Below are positions 1 to 12,023 of a stretch of DNA of 64,000 nucleotides, one piece after another. The DNA is from Dipylidium caninum (Eukaryota > Platyhelminthes > Cestoda > Cyclophyllidea > Dipylidiidae). Each line of letters opens with the position of its first letter. The first letter of the stretch is position 1. Made by a program: the position numbers and the translations under genes. The notes under the pieces were generated by a model, which did no database searches, had not been told where the DNA came from, and saw only the letters and a list, made by a program, of their open reading frames with translations. The DNA is taken from the NCBI GenBank assembly GCA_017562135.1, contig QEYB01001296.1, forward strand, positions 682,001-746,000, written 5' to 3'.

Positions 1-3000
1 TATTTATTAATTTTAGCCTCTAAAGCTGAAACAGACAGCGATATGGAACACCTCCCTGACGTGGATTTTCCTTATTCTCCTGTCTTCAATTTGTTAGACA
101 ACACTGAAACTGCTCTTTCTCGTGACCACACGCGGCGTATGAAGTTTTCCATGGCGTTTATTTACCCTAAAGTTGGTAAATGCGAAGAGAAGCCACTAGA
201 GGAATTTCCGCCATCGTGCTCTCAGGCATTCAACGATAATTTTGAGGACATTAACCTCACGCAAATGCTAGAAAATACCATAGATCCCGTCAGTTCTTGC
301 GGCGGTTTGTTCACTTCCTATATATATTTTAGTTATGTCAGGCGTTCCGGAAAATACCGAGCCGTCTCTGAAGGAAAGTAACGTGTGCGACCCATCGTCA
401 AGTGTTAGTTCGCATAGAGAGGCATGTTTTTTTTACAATCAGGAGCCCCAAGTGTCCATAGATTCTTTAAGTCGGACTAAGTCCACGAATATGTCTCATT
501 GTACCAATCAAGGTAGGCCTTATATTATTCCTCTTAACAGCACTTTAAAAATGTCAATCGTCTAATGGATTTGTCTATCCTTTTTAAGAACCCAATCTTT
601 CAGCAAAATCAACTTCTCACCGTACCGCATCTCTTGACATTAGTCGTTGTTTTAAAACCGCCTCGGGAGCTGTTTTAAGTAAACCTTCTGGCGAATCGTT
701 GCGTCGAGTTAGACACCTTTTTGAGGAAGATATGGGTAAGGTTAGGCTTTCATATGACTAAAGTTTGGGAGCATCTTAACTAGTTTTTCTTTTTATATTT
801 AGGCCCCGGCAATTTTATAATCGATGATTCTGAAAAGATTGATTTCGTATTTAAATCATTCAACCAACAGAGATCTCCGCATAGTTCGGCGTCTGCTGAT
901 GATTCATTGTGTCGTGAAGACTCTATTCAATGTAGCACTTCTCTTCTAATTGGTCCTGGGAAAGAGAAGTCTGGTGAGTATTTTTCTAGTGAATACTTAT
1001 CACTGTTGTAGCTGTTGACGAGTCCATGACTCGTGACACCGAAAAGCTGAACCCTTCTAGGGGAAAGAAAACCTACAAGGAGCGTTTTTTGTGTGATGAC
1101 TCTAGGCCATATTCCATCGACTCTGCGAATCTGACCGAAGCTATTTCTGAAAACTACCAAGTAGGACCTTATTTACATTCGTCGTCAGAACAAAGTAAAA
1201 ATGGTGCTTCGTCTAACGCTTGTTTTGTAACTGGTCATGGCAAGCCAATATCTGCGCCTTCTGATGAGTCGATGAAGCTTGCGAAACGTATTCTGATGGA
1301 TGATGATGATGTAGACAAAACCATCCATGAAAAAACAAGGAATCTTATTCAACCTCATCGTAATAAATCTTTGGGGAGTACATTTGACTCATTATCTGCA
1401 GATAAAAAATCTATTTTAAGTATGGAAGAAGTTGTGTCACCACGACTCAACTATGAATTTTGCCTATCGAGTAAACAACATCATCGACAGCAATCATTGA
1501 CGCCCGAGAGATCGGTGATGGATAATATTGATTGCGATTTACCTATAGACGCTCGTGATGTACTTCATCTGATGAAAACTGATAAGAAGTCGCATGAAAG
1601 TTGCAACTCACTGAATTCTGTGTCAGCGGACACGGATTTTGATTGCGCGATGTCACCTACTTTTGACTTTGATGGCTCATTTGAAATGTCTTCCCAGATG
1701 TTGAACGTAATTGACGGAACTTCGTCTCAAGATTTATGCGGAATGGAGTCTATGGGGATAGAGGAACAACGAATTGTAGCGCGCAGAGAACAGGAAGTTA
1801 AAGCCAGATGCCGCTTTAAACTTTCGGGCAGTTTAGGTTCTCTTAATCGAAAAAGTGGTCAAGTCGGATCAGCACCGACTCAATTTAAGATTGCTCAAGA
1901 ACCTACTGCACCTGGAATATTGTGGCATTTACGAAAACGTGGTGGTCTGCCGACTAATTGTGACCTTTCTTATCCTGGGTCAAATTCGCTCGGAAAAGAG
2001 TTGCGCTTTGTCGATGATTTTCTTCGAATGGACGACGCTCCTTCATTTTCTATTAGTTCCGCCTCTACCTTGAGATTCAAGCTGGATTCTGATAGTGTAA
2101 CTGTCAGTTATTGCATCGGAGACGGCGTTGAAGTTATACCAGATTCCTCAGGTTATGCAGGTTGTATTGAAGTTATTAGGCAAGTGTCTTAATCGCTATT
2201 CACTCCTATTTTATGCTAATATTGAACCAATTTCAATAAGTTGATGTGTTTTCTAATTATTAAATCCGCCGTCCTTACGCATTATATCTCGTGAACTGGG
2301 GCTGTTTCGAAACGTATTTCAATTTAATAAGGGTCCGTTTAATTTCGATCCGATTTTAGGGCTTTTGTATGCTCGCCTGGAGTGGCCAGTGGTTTGGTTA
2401 CTCGCCAGTGGGCAACTCATCACTACACCCAACTTGCATGGCGTTTTGGTTCTGTGGGCTTAATGCACTATAAAAACCTTGTGGAGAACGTTTTTCCCCA
2501 TCTAACACTTCCTGACCCTACCATGCAGCGGTCAGATGGGCGTCTTTTGTTGCATGTCTTGCTTTTAGAACTTAAATACAGATATGATCGCGAGTTGGAG
2601 GCTGCACAGCGGTGAGTACTTTATTGCCTTAATCTTTGCATTTTCCCACATGGCCGTTGTCTTGCTTTGTCGAAAATCCGATTTTATCTTTCTCTCGACA
2701 TTTCATTACATAAATTACTCAATTCTTAATTGTAAAGTATTTCCTTCATAGTTTTAAGTGGTTTCTTATCCTTTGGAGTCACGTTTGTCAAAGAGTTCAA
2801 ATTATCCACCAGGAAAATTGCCAATAGACCTCTTCTCTGATTCGATAGCTGTTTACTAAATACTGGAAAGTTGTTATAAAAATACACTTCAAAACGCATT
2901 ACAGCTGTTTCGACGTCTGACTTGTTTTACTTCGCAAAGATGCGGATAGCCCTATATATTAAAAGGATTTTGTCTGATTTACAATAATCTCTTATGTTTC

Positions 3001-6000
3001 TAAAATAAATGGCTTGTGGATTGTTTTTAGAACCTATATAGTCATTTGGCTCATTTTTAGGTCAGCTATCCGTAAAATTCTTGAGCTGGATGACACTCCA
3101 GTCAAAAGACTTGTACTGTGTGTCAGCCATTTGGAAACACTGTTCAATAACCAGTATCGAGTAAGCATTCGACGCAGAAGAATTAAAATATATATTCGAT
3201 GCACGCTATACCAATTCCACCACCCTTAGAAGCAATGTTCTTCACTTCCAGGGACGTTTGACAGACGGCTGGTACCATGTGGAATGGATCCCCGACTGTA
3301 TGCTTACGCGCCTCATTGAACGGGGCCGGATCAAGGTCGGCACGAAATTAGCCACTGTTAATGCCGAACTGATAAGAGCGAATTCTGATATCATTACTGT
3401 TGGTGGAGATGAAATCAATGATAATGATGCTCATTTATTTGGTGAGACCTCAAAAGGACTTGCCTTGCGACTCCATGGCAACTCTACTATACAAGCTCCG
3501 CCTAACGCAAGCCTAGGCTTCGCCAGTCTTCCGCCTATGTTTCACCTCCCACCACTTCCGTTATCCTCTGTTTCTTCTGATGGAGGTTTCGTTTCTTCTG
3601 TCTGTGTTCTAATTCAGGCGAGCTCTAGTTCTGTGAACGGTGCCTTTCCTTGCCATTCCTTGTTTACTTTTCATAATTGTTATATATTTTTAATGATTTT
3701 TCCGCTCTTTTTTACAACTTCCGAAAATTCTTGGTTTTATATTTCAGGAAGTTAAGTGTACTTCAGTTTTTCAAGAGATAATTATTTTTAACTCCATTCA
3801 TTTATTGTCCTTATTGTCACACTAATACTTTCCCCCGTTTCATCATAAATCTTTACTCCGTTGTCCTTACTTGACTTGAGTTTTGTGAAGTTTGCAATCT
3901 TGTAATTCTAATTTACTTGGCACGCTCGGTGTAATCTCTTTATGTTAGCGGCGATTTCAACTCCAATATATGGAGGTTTGTTCGTCAGAAGATGTGGATG
4001 CGAGCGCAGCCGTAGGTACCCGCAGACGGCATATATTTCGTGATCCTCGCTCTGAAGAAGTAGCTGAACGACTGCATACCGAAAAGTGCCAGTTAGCTTT
4101 CGATAGAGCAGTCGAAGAGTTCACTTCATCTAACAGTTTAGCAGGTGATGCGTTGTACATTGCCATTTTATGACTGTTTTATGCACCATTGTTTAGTGTG
4201 TAATTTGTTAGATGGTTGTCAGGCATGGTTATTATTTTCGTCATTTAGGGAGTTGCGGACGTCGGGTACAACCAGAGTCTTCCTTCCTCGTCTCCCTCGG
4301 GCTGGATGGGGAGGCACTTTGGAATGCTGTGAACAATGCCCCCGACCCTGTTCTTGCCGAGAGTGACCTCTCCACTGCTCAACGAGACGCTATGCTCCAC
4401 TATAAGGAGACTGCTACTCGAGAGATAATGTCTCGGCTCATCTCCAAAAGAGAGGTTTATCAAATTTATGAAAATTAAGGTGCTTTCGTTTTTCCCCGTT
4501 TGACCCGATAATTTCTAAAATCGAGGTCACGCAACTTCTACGCCTCCACGTCGCCGGTGTTCATCCTCGGGACATAGAAAAACGACTGGGTATGTCTGTT
4601 TTCCTCCGCACGCATTTGTGGACATATTGATTCTAACATTTTTTGCTATTGAAAGAAATACCTCTTACTCTATGGAACCCAACTGAGGAGATGCTAGATG
4701 TTTTGCGGGAAGGCTCTATTGTCCGCATTACGCGGCTCCAGGTACGTTCACCGTAATTGTGTACTTACAATGTTACTGATATAGTTCAGTAACCCTGTTG
4801 ATTTAGGTTTCAACAACGCGTTCAACTGATCCGTTCGCTTCATGCGCTATCGATACTGGTCATTCACTGAGTTTATCTGGCGGTCATGGTACTACAGTTC
4901 GTCTTTTGAAGGCAACTGAGGCCATTAAATTTTACAAGCGCGGTCAGCCCACCAGCGCCACTTCTGTTCAGGACCTTATCGATGCTCTTTACCGACCACG
5001 GTCTTTTCTATCAGTCGGTTCTTTGAGAAGCATTGTAATTGATGATTCCCGTAAGTGCTAAAACATCATATTGGAACGTCTATCGGCGATTTTATTTTAT
5101 AGCTTTTATATTTTTCTAACGTGAAAACTGTGTTTTCGCATTAAGATCGCTCCAAAATCGTCGATTTTGTTGCTCTCGTCATCGGCGTCAAAACAATTTC
5201 GGCACTGGGCGGTTCACCGTTCCATAAAGCCTGTGAGAAGTCGGAGATTACCCTTGTTTACCTTGCTTCTCTACGCAGTGAGGATGGTATGGAAGACATG
5301 AGCACTTTAGCCGTTTTGCGCATTTGGGGCGGACTCAAGGTATCCTTTCCTCCTCCGGATATTTATAAGCTTTTCGTTAGACCCTAAGTAGTTAAAGATT
5401 TCCTCGTTCGGGACTGTCTTTAAAAGAGGAGCCACTATGGTTTTTCCTGTTAGCGTTACACCCTCGCTTCTGTACTATCCCCGAGGAATCGAGTGCGCTT
5501 CACGGATGTAGAGGTGCGTAGTGATGGAAAACTAAAAATAACCTGCGATCTTGCATCCGAAGGCGGGCGAGAGTTCTATTTTGTGCTTTTGAACTACTCG
5601 GCAGCGAGCTATGTGACTGCCGAGACGATACCGCTGGATTCCGCCAACAAACGATTCCAAACGTCGTGGAAGGAGGTATAATCAATCTTCTTACTCGTCT
5701 AAATTGTTTTTTTTTCGTGTATATTAACATAAATTTACAACGAAGCCTTTATTTTTGTCTATTTTATGAAACCATAAAGTTTAAGTCCATTGTCACTTCC
5801 CGGCCCTTATTGCTAGGTCTTACCATTACCGCATTTTTATTTCAGACGCCACTATTCTACACACATATGCAAAATTGTATGGAGTCTCATTTTGAAAAAT
5901 TTTTTCCCAAGTCTGTTTTACTCTCAGCCTCTTCGAATTCTCTTATTTCTACCTGCGACACTTCCCCCTCAACATCTGTTCTATCGCAGCTTCCCACCTC

Positions 6001-6736
6001 GGCTTTATCCCTTGTTCCAGATTGTCATCCCTCACCAAATTGTACACGGAAAAGAAGTGGCCTTTTTTCCCCACCCAATAAACTTGAAGTGGCTAAGATG
6101 AGCTCTCCACCTAGAATGGCTTCTTCATCGAAGATCCGAACCCGTACTGGTCTCTATCGCCCTAAAAAGTCTCTGGTCACTACAACGGTTTCCCTTGATA
6201 CGTCAGTCGGAGATCAAGATTCACCGAAATTAATCCATTGTCAGTACACGCCAACACGCGAGTCCATGAGAACCCCTGAACGTTCTCATGAGCGTTCATT
6301 ACTTTCCTGTTCTACACCGATATACACAAAGTATGCTTCCTCTAGAGTGAGTATTTCGAAAACTGTTTCGGAACACCTTAAAACACCGACAATTTTGCCC
6401 TGCCTCTCTTGCACTTTGTCCGGCTCGAGCTCTCCGAGTAACATCTCAACCAAGTCAGGTTGCTTAAATAGGTCTCTATCTTCTTTCTTCAACCTTGAAT
6501 GTTCCCCTAAATCTCCTCGTGATACCTCTAATTCGTTGGTATCAACAGAGACTTCTGTATCGCAGTCTAATACTATCCACGGAATGCACGCGGACATGAA
6601 AACAAATAACTTATCGTCGTTGGATGTTAGCATAGCAGACGTGGTGAAGACGCGAAAACGTGGGCCGGACAACGGGTCTCGGAGCACGGCAACCGCAAAT
6701 AAGAAACGACAGCTTAAACTAAAGAGCGCCCCATAG
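1..6736 (+). CDS. BRCA2: BRCA2 homologue, 3' part (5' end outside window)
   Basis: BRCA2 loads RAD51 onto resected single-stranded DNA during homologous recombination in the nucleus. Sixteen exons close in phase: 17-304, 333-512, 589-735, 803-973, 1012-2179, 2360-2611, 3061-3160, 3252-3617, 3949-4144, 4249-4454, 4526-4589, 4656-4741, 4807-5050, 5146-5339, 5454-5675, 5846-6736. Together they give 1590 residues. The domains in order are: one BRC repeat (about 636-731, with FKTASG and HLFEED); a long low-similarity spacer; the helical domain (WATHHYTQLAW, LELKYRYD); OB1 (LTDGWYHVEW, SSDGGFV); OB2 with the tower insertion (3949-4454, then VTQLLRLHV); OB3 (4807-5675); and a basic Ser/Thr-rich tail with a KKRQLKLK-type nuclear signal. 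The first exon looks internal because an acceptor (ttttag) precedes position 17 and the frame stays open to the window edge, so further BRC repeats may lie upstream. Introns 2180-2359 and 3618-3948 appear to start with GC. Human BRCA2 is 3418 residues; that comparison is from memory of the family. Confidence 0.93.
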
Positions 6737-9700
6737 CACGAGATGAAATTATCAGCTTCTGTATTTAAAAATCTTGTTATCGATATGTTTTTACGCTTTT
6801 CATAGAAAATTTATTTCATGTATTTTACTTTCTGCTGCGGCCAAATTGGCTTAGGGCTGGGGTGTCTTTATAATTGGCGGATTCTGCGACAGTATGCACG
6901 TTAGCATGATGGTGTTAGTGGCCTGTGAGATACGGTGGCCGGGGGCGAATTTGCAGTGGGCTTTTAAAGTGAGGGCATTAAAGCGTGTCGCGTGCCCGTT
7001 CGCCTGTGTCGGCGGTTGGGAGGCGGGCAGGTGCTGCGATTTTCCCAGTCGTATTGTCGGCTACTTTTTGTTACATGGCCTCTTTCAACTGCCATGTTAA
7101 GAGATGGCCAGATGACGAATTCTTGCATTATCTACCTATTAATGTCAGTAAAGAATGTCCCTCAAGTATCCGTTCCGCTAACTTTATCGGGAGGTCTTTG
7201 TGTGTCAATTTAGCGGGACTCACTCACTTTTCAAACAATACTGGATTTCTTTACTAAGCTGTTTAACATCGGCAATATGCTTCGTTCTCTTGTGATTGGT
7301 TTCACTGAATTCGTTGTTAAAAGAGCAGATTAATTCGTTAGACCTGTGTCTCTGTTCCGAAACTGTATCGTTAAGTATAGTCAGGACGGTCCGTGGCGTC
7401 GGTGGTTTGCTCTGGCGAGCGCGGAAGATTTTGAAGGGAAGATAAATTTGCGGGTATCAAAGAGACCGAATCTCTTCGGGTAGCTTGAAAATGGATTATA
7501 TTGACCAGAATTGAGTGCCACGATTTCGCGAGGGGGTGGGGCATTGCGGCGGCCCTGCCGGCCCTGTTCCCCTCCGCCTGGGGAAGGTCGAGGTTAGCCC
7601 ACAAAGCGGACGATGCAATTTGCGAGCATCCTTGATGTACCGAAGCGTACTCGAGAGCTTGGCTTTTGTGACTCAAAGCGGGACAGATTCTCGTGTCTCT
7701 GAGTCGCGCCAGCCTCCTCAGCCTTGCTTGTCTTGCCCAATTGGACGGTTTGGAAGTTGTTCTTTCCCCACGTGACTGACACGGCAGTTGTTTTTGCTGA
7801 CTGGTTCTAATCTTTTCTGATCAACTGTCCGCCAACCATTCGGCAGTTTCATGGGCCTTTTGTGCTCAGCCTACATCCGTCTCCCTGACGCGAATGACTT
7901 TGTCCAGTGTTAATATTCGCCGTCAGTTATGCCTTGCTTCCCTCGGTTGGACCAATTTCTCAGGAAGACTTAAAGGAAACCTAGACACAACGCAGGTTGT
8001 ACGGTGCTTCCCCGAGCTGTTGTCCAGGGCGCCTCGTGAATGCGACTGAATCGTCTTCCGCTCTACACATCAGTAGTTTTTACTTCTTGCGGAAGTGCGT
8101 ATACTAAAAGTTGGTCCTATTGAAGGCCTGGAAGTCTTTTCCCTCCTCTCTCCGTCAAATCATCGAATGGAGGGGAGGCGCTCTTCCCATTTACACGCGC
8201 AACTGCGACCGCACCTGGTGGACATATTTTACTCATTAAAAAAGGGGTTTTTTAAAAGAGACCTATTATTTTATACACATGCAGACAATTATTTGGGAAA
8301 AATGTGACGAGCACCTGCACTTAGAATTTCCCTACAGCAAATTGTTGACTGGCCATGATCAATTGGTTTTTATGTTATGAAGCTCGAAAACCTCTGGCAG
8401 GTCAAAACATTTGTGGTTAGCAAAACGGAGGGAGGATGAAGCAGGAGGGGTGTCTGACCTTGCATGTAGCTATGAATGTTTCTTCATGCGATCTGTAAAT
8501 TTGACGGAGGGGCAGGGGAATGGGATAAGTCGGGTGCCGGATGTAGGACCTCGCGGGGGCAAGTGCCACCGAACCCCCCAGTTAGCCGCTTCTCCCACTT
8601 TTTCCGCCCCACCATGGCGGCGGGGTGTCGCATGCGCAGACCCATTGCCAAATGCAATCGTCTTTCCCGAGTGAGACGAGTTCGCCCCCTTAAAGGCTGG
8701 GACACCCAGGTAAGGCCGCGCGGGGGCGGGTGATGCGGTGGAGTAGTCTAGACGTCAATTTAGCCTCGGTGCCCGCAAACGTGCTCAAAATGCACTATTT
8801 GAGAATATTTTCAGCTTCTATAGGAGACAGTGGAGAATGCGATATCAGGAAACTTGACAGCGTGATTCTGACTCCATTCCCACAGACCAAGCAGTCAACT
8901 GCGGAATCCGCAAATCCGAAAAACTGTGACTGAATCTGCCTAAGTAAATTGGTTTCACGCGCAAAGTTACTTAATAGAAGGAAGTGATTAGTTTATTTGG
9001 AGATTGTTACTTATTCGGCACGAACCTTGTCCGTATCACCATTTCCCCCTTTGATGCCTAGCTTTCCAAATAGGACTCTGGGGCCGGCGACAAGCCGCGG
9101 CACAAATCCTTCAGATTTAAGTAAATTGGACAATCCCAATTTTGAGTGATGTTTGACGCAACGCTTTTACCGAGGTTGGCTGCTGCCATTGAACTTGCAC
9201 ACACTGTAGCCATTGGGGCAGCAGAAACTGGACCGTCGTAGCCACTCCGGCCACAGAGCAGCCGGCTACGTTGAGGGTGGAGGGCGGGTCACCTGTGACC
9301 ACGAGAGAGTGGCCGCAGGCTAAGGGGAGTTTGAGAAGTATCACAGAGCACTAGCGGAGAGCATAGAGGGGCACTTAGTGGGGCTTGCCCACTTAGCCAT
9401 CCGTCAATTGGTAACACCGACTTCACAGTGGAGCCTCGCGTGTGCGCTGCTTGTTCGAGCGCGCGGGCGCATGCGCGCACTCGGACTCGCACGACTCCTA
9501 TCAAATTTCACAAACCGCGAAATATGCCCGCGCACACTGCACACTGTACCAAACCGCAGTTTTGCCGTCTCCAACTCTCGCTACCGTGCTGGGTGCCTCC
9601 GAGCCCTCCGGACCCCGCCGCCCCGCCCGCCGCCTCGCCCGCCGCTCCCACCATCCGCGCACACACGGGCCTGCGGGGTGTGTGCGTGTGTGTGCACGCC

Positions 9701-12023
9701 TGAGCGCGTATGACACCTGTGGTGGTAATCGTTACACTCTTGTCATTCGAGAGTGCGCTCGCCTCGATGTTACGATTTCCCGCGCAATTTTTCGTGAGCT
9801 TTCGATTGTGACGCAGTTCGCGGACAGCCAAATGTGTTGGGTAAGTGTGCCTGTATGTATTGTGTGAAGCATCGTGTCGCCTGTCGGTGAATTATCTCAT
9901 CCACCTTGCAGTCCAAGTCTAGCTACAAGAGGAGAGTGACGACGGTAAACAAAGAAGACTTTTAGGAGCATCCGAGTGGATATACTCCTGTCCCAGCTTA
10001 GTGACTGCCACCTCCCCCGAGGGGAATATGTCTTGGGTGTTAAGGTAACCGCCAACAAGTGTTCCTCTGCCCATGAGGTGACCGAACTCAACTTCATTGC
10101 TTAACTACTTGGTAATGCCCCTATTTACCGTTTTTCAGCAATTCCATCTTTTCCGCACTGTGGGGTGTGGGAGACTCGAAAACGATGCACCCCAATAATT
10201 TCATCTACAGCCCCTGAAACAAAAAACTAGTGGTGATTTTACGTCTCACTAAAAGAAGATTTTCATAAGTATAAAACAGGAGTGGTTAGATTAAGTTACC
10301 AGAAAAATCGCCAAGAAGAGGCAGAAAGGTCGCTTAAATGTGCTCTGAGAATGCCATTACGAGGGTTTAGTACGAACGTTTGGCCATTAGGACGAAACCC
10401 CTCATGCGCGCCCATTGCTGTACCTGGGGAATGTACGAGACTTTAATAAAGTTAACTCGGCTGTCCATTAACCATACTTCTAGTTGACTCGTCTATTTAT
10501 TCCGGGCGCCATGGAGGTTTCTTTCACTTTTACAAGATGAATGGGATTAAGCATTTTCTCCACCACCCAACTCGCCGCTCTTTCCGCCTAAATCATGACG
10601 TCTGAGTGGGTTCGTAGGTGTCAAGATACGGAAAGTCACAATCCAGGCAAATTTGTCGATTCGTAAGACTTCACGTAACGCTAATGGAAGAACCCCGCGT
10701 AGTCTCCCCGTCCCAGCCTCCCACCTCCCGCCTCCCTCCTCCCTCCTCTCTGCCCCCTCCCCTTCTTTTGACAAGAGACCCGCGTCGCAGATTGCCACGT
10801 CGTCGGTTCGAATTTCAACAAGGTGGATGTGCAATGGACTTCTAACTCGAAACATTTTACTGAACAGTCACCCCCCGTTAGTTTAGGGAGCAGGAGATGA
10901 ACTAATAAAAGTGCTGAGTGCAACACACTTTGATCTCCAATATCTGCTAAGAGCGGCATATTATGCGCTGTTAAATATGAACACATTCGAAAACTACAGT
11001 GCCCAACCCTACTTTCGATTCAAATGACATTATTTAAGCTACCTTCTCTACTGTTTCGGGATTTCAGTTGACCCTGAAAACAGAGAATTAATTATACTGC
11101 GATTGTCCTTTTCCTTTGAGGTGCAAACGAGAGATTCTGCCGCCTTGTTGATTCAATTGACGGGGGAAATTCTACTTTTAGGCTAATATCAAGACGTGAT
11201 TCATCGAACAGCCAGGAGCGCAAGTCAATTCGACGATTTGACGCGGATGTGTGTCTTGTACCACATTCAAGTGACTCCGCAATTTGGTTGCGCTAAATAA
11301 GTAGTCGAACTCTAGTTTTGAATTTAAATGTAAAGCAACCTATTTTCCAATCTATGATGACTTGAGTGTTATATTCGTTGGAGTCTACTTTGCCTTATCT
11401 GATAAACTGAATGTGAAATTTAGCAAGGGTTTCGAGCGTCTCTCTTGCACTCTTGGGTTTATCTTTCAGAAAATCCGAATCGCTCCCTCAATTTGAAACT
11501 ACTTAACTGTGGGGAACCTTTATTATTGCAATTATTGCGGTTGCACAGCATGCTATGGAAACTATTTTATCATGTAGACCAAATAATTGCGCTAACCGTT
11601 GTGTCCGCTTCCTCCGTCGTTCAAGGAGATATGGGGGTGGGAAGCCACCTTTCCTTTACTTGGTATAGTTTAACATCCCTTTTCACCTAGTCGGACGACC
11701 TTATGCGTTTTATAGTCTTAAGAAGCGGCCAGAACCCTGCGACAGCGCATGCTTCCGTCGCCCTCATCGCCTCACATCGGTGGTTGGTTAATGTTTAGCG
11801 CATAGTTCTCCGATTGGCCAAGAAGCCTAATGTACTAACCAATTATATGAGAGGTATTTAGAGTGAGTAGGACATAGCGAAGCCCGCAGATTTGCCAATT
11901 GTGACAGTGTGGAAGTATCGATACCCTACTTACGATACGTTGTCCCATTCTCTACTACTGCTGCTGCTTTCGATAAAGGTTACATCGTAACAAATCTCTT
12001 TTGTGCGCATAGTGTAACGTAAC
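6737..12023. other. Intergenic region, no supported gene
   Basis: This 5.3 kb stretch lies between the BRCA2 stop and the DM-domain gene. Open frames are short, overlap on both strands and show no recognisable domain. It contains a CpG- and GC-rich patch near 8560-8740, a second at about 9430-9720 with a GT-rich run near 9676-9702, and a C/T-rich tract near 10700-10770. These may be promoter or distal control DNA for the DM-domain gene, but that is inference from composition only. Confidence 0.6.
11813..11843 (+). promoter_or_regulatory. Candidate core promoter of the DM-domain gene (two CCAAT-type boxes)
   Basis: An inverted CCAAT box (ATTGG, 11813-11817) and a direct CCAAT box (11839-11843), followed by a short AT-rich stretch, lie about 180-210 bases upstream of the proposed start codon at 12024. 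The motif spacing fits a metazoan promoter. Such short boxes occur often by chance, so this is weak support. Confidence 0.3.

Noticed and set aside
2184..2185. GT donor at the end of the large BRCA2 exon
   Set aside because: Gives the wrong phase. The GC donor four bases upstream restores the family alignment.
9378..9867. Overlapping plus- and minus-strand open frames of 91-141 codons
   Set aside because: They arise from GC-rich, stop-poor DNA. They are rich in Arg, Ala and Pro in every frame and show no domain.
10795..10825. tRNA B-box-like ggttcgaat
   Set aside because: No A-box at the right distance upstream and no acceptor stem. The similar hits near 14881 and 26711 fail for the same reasons.
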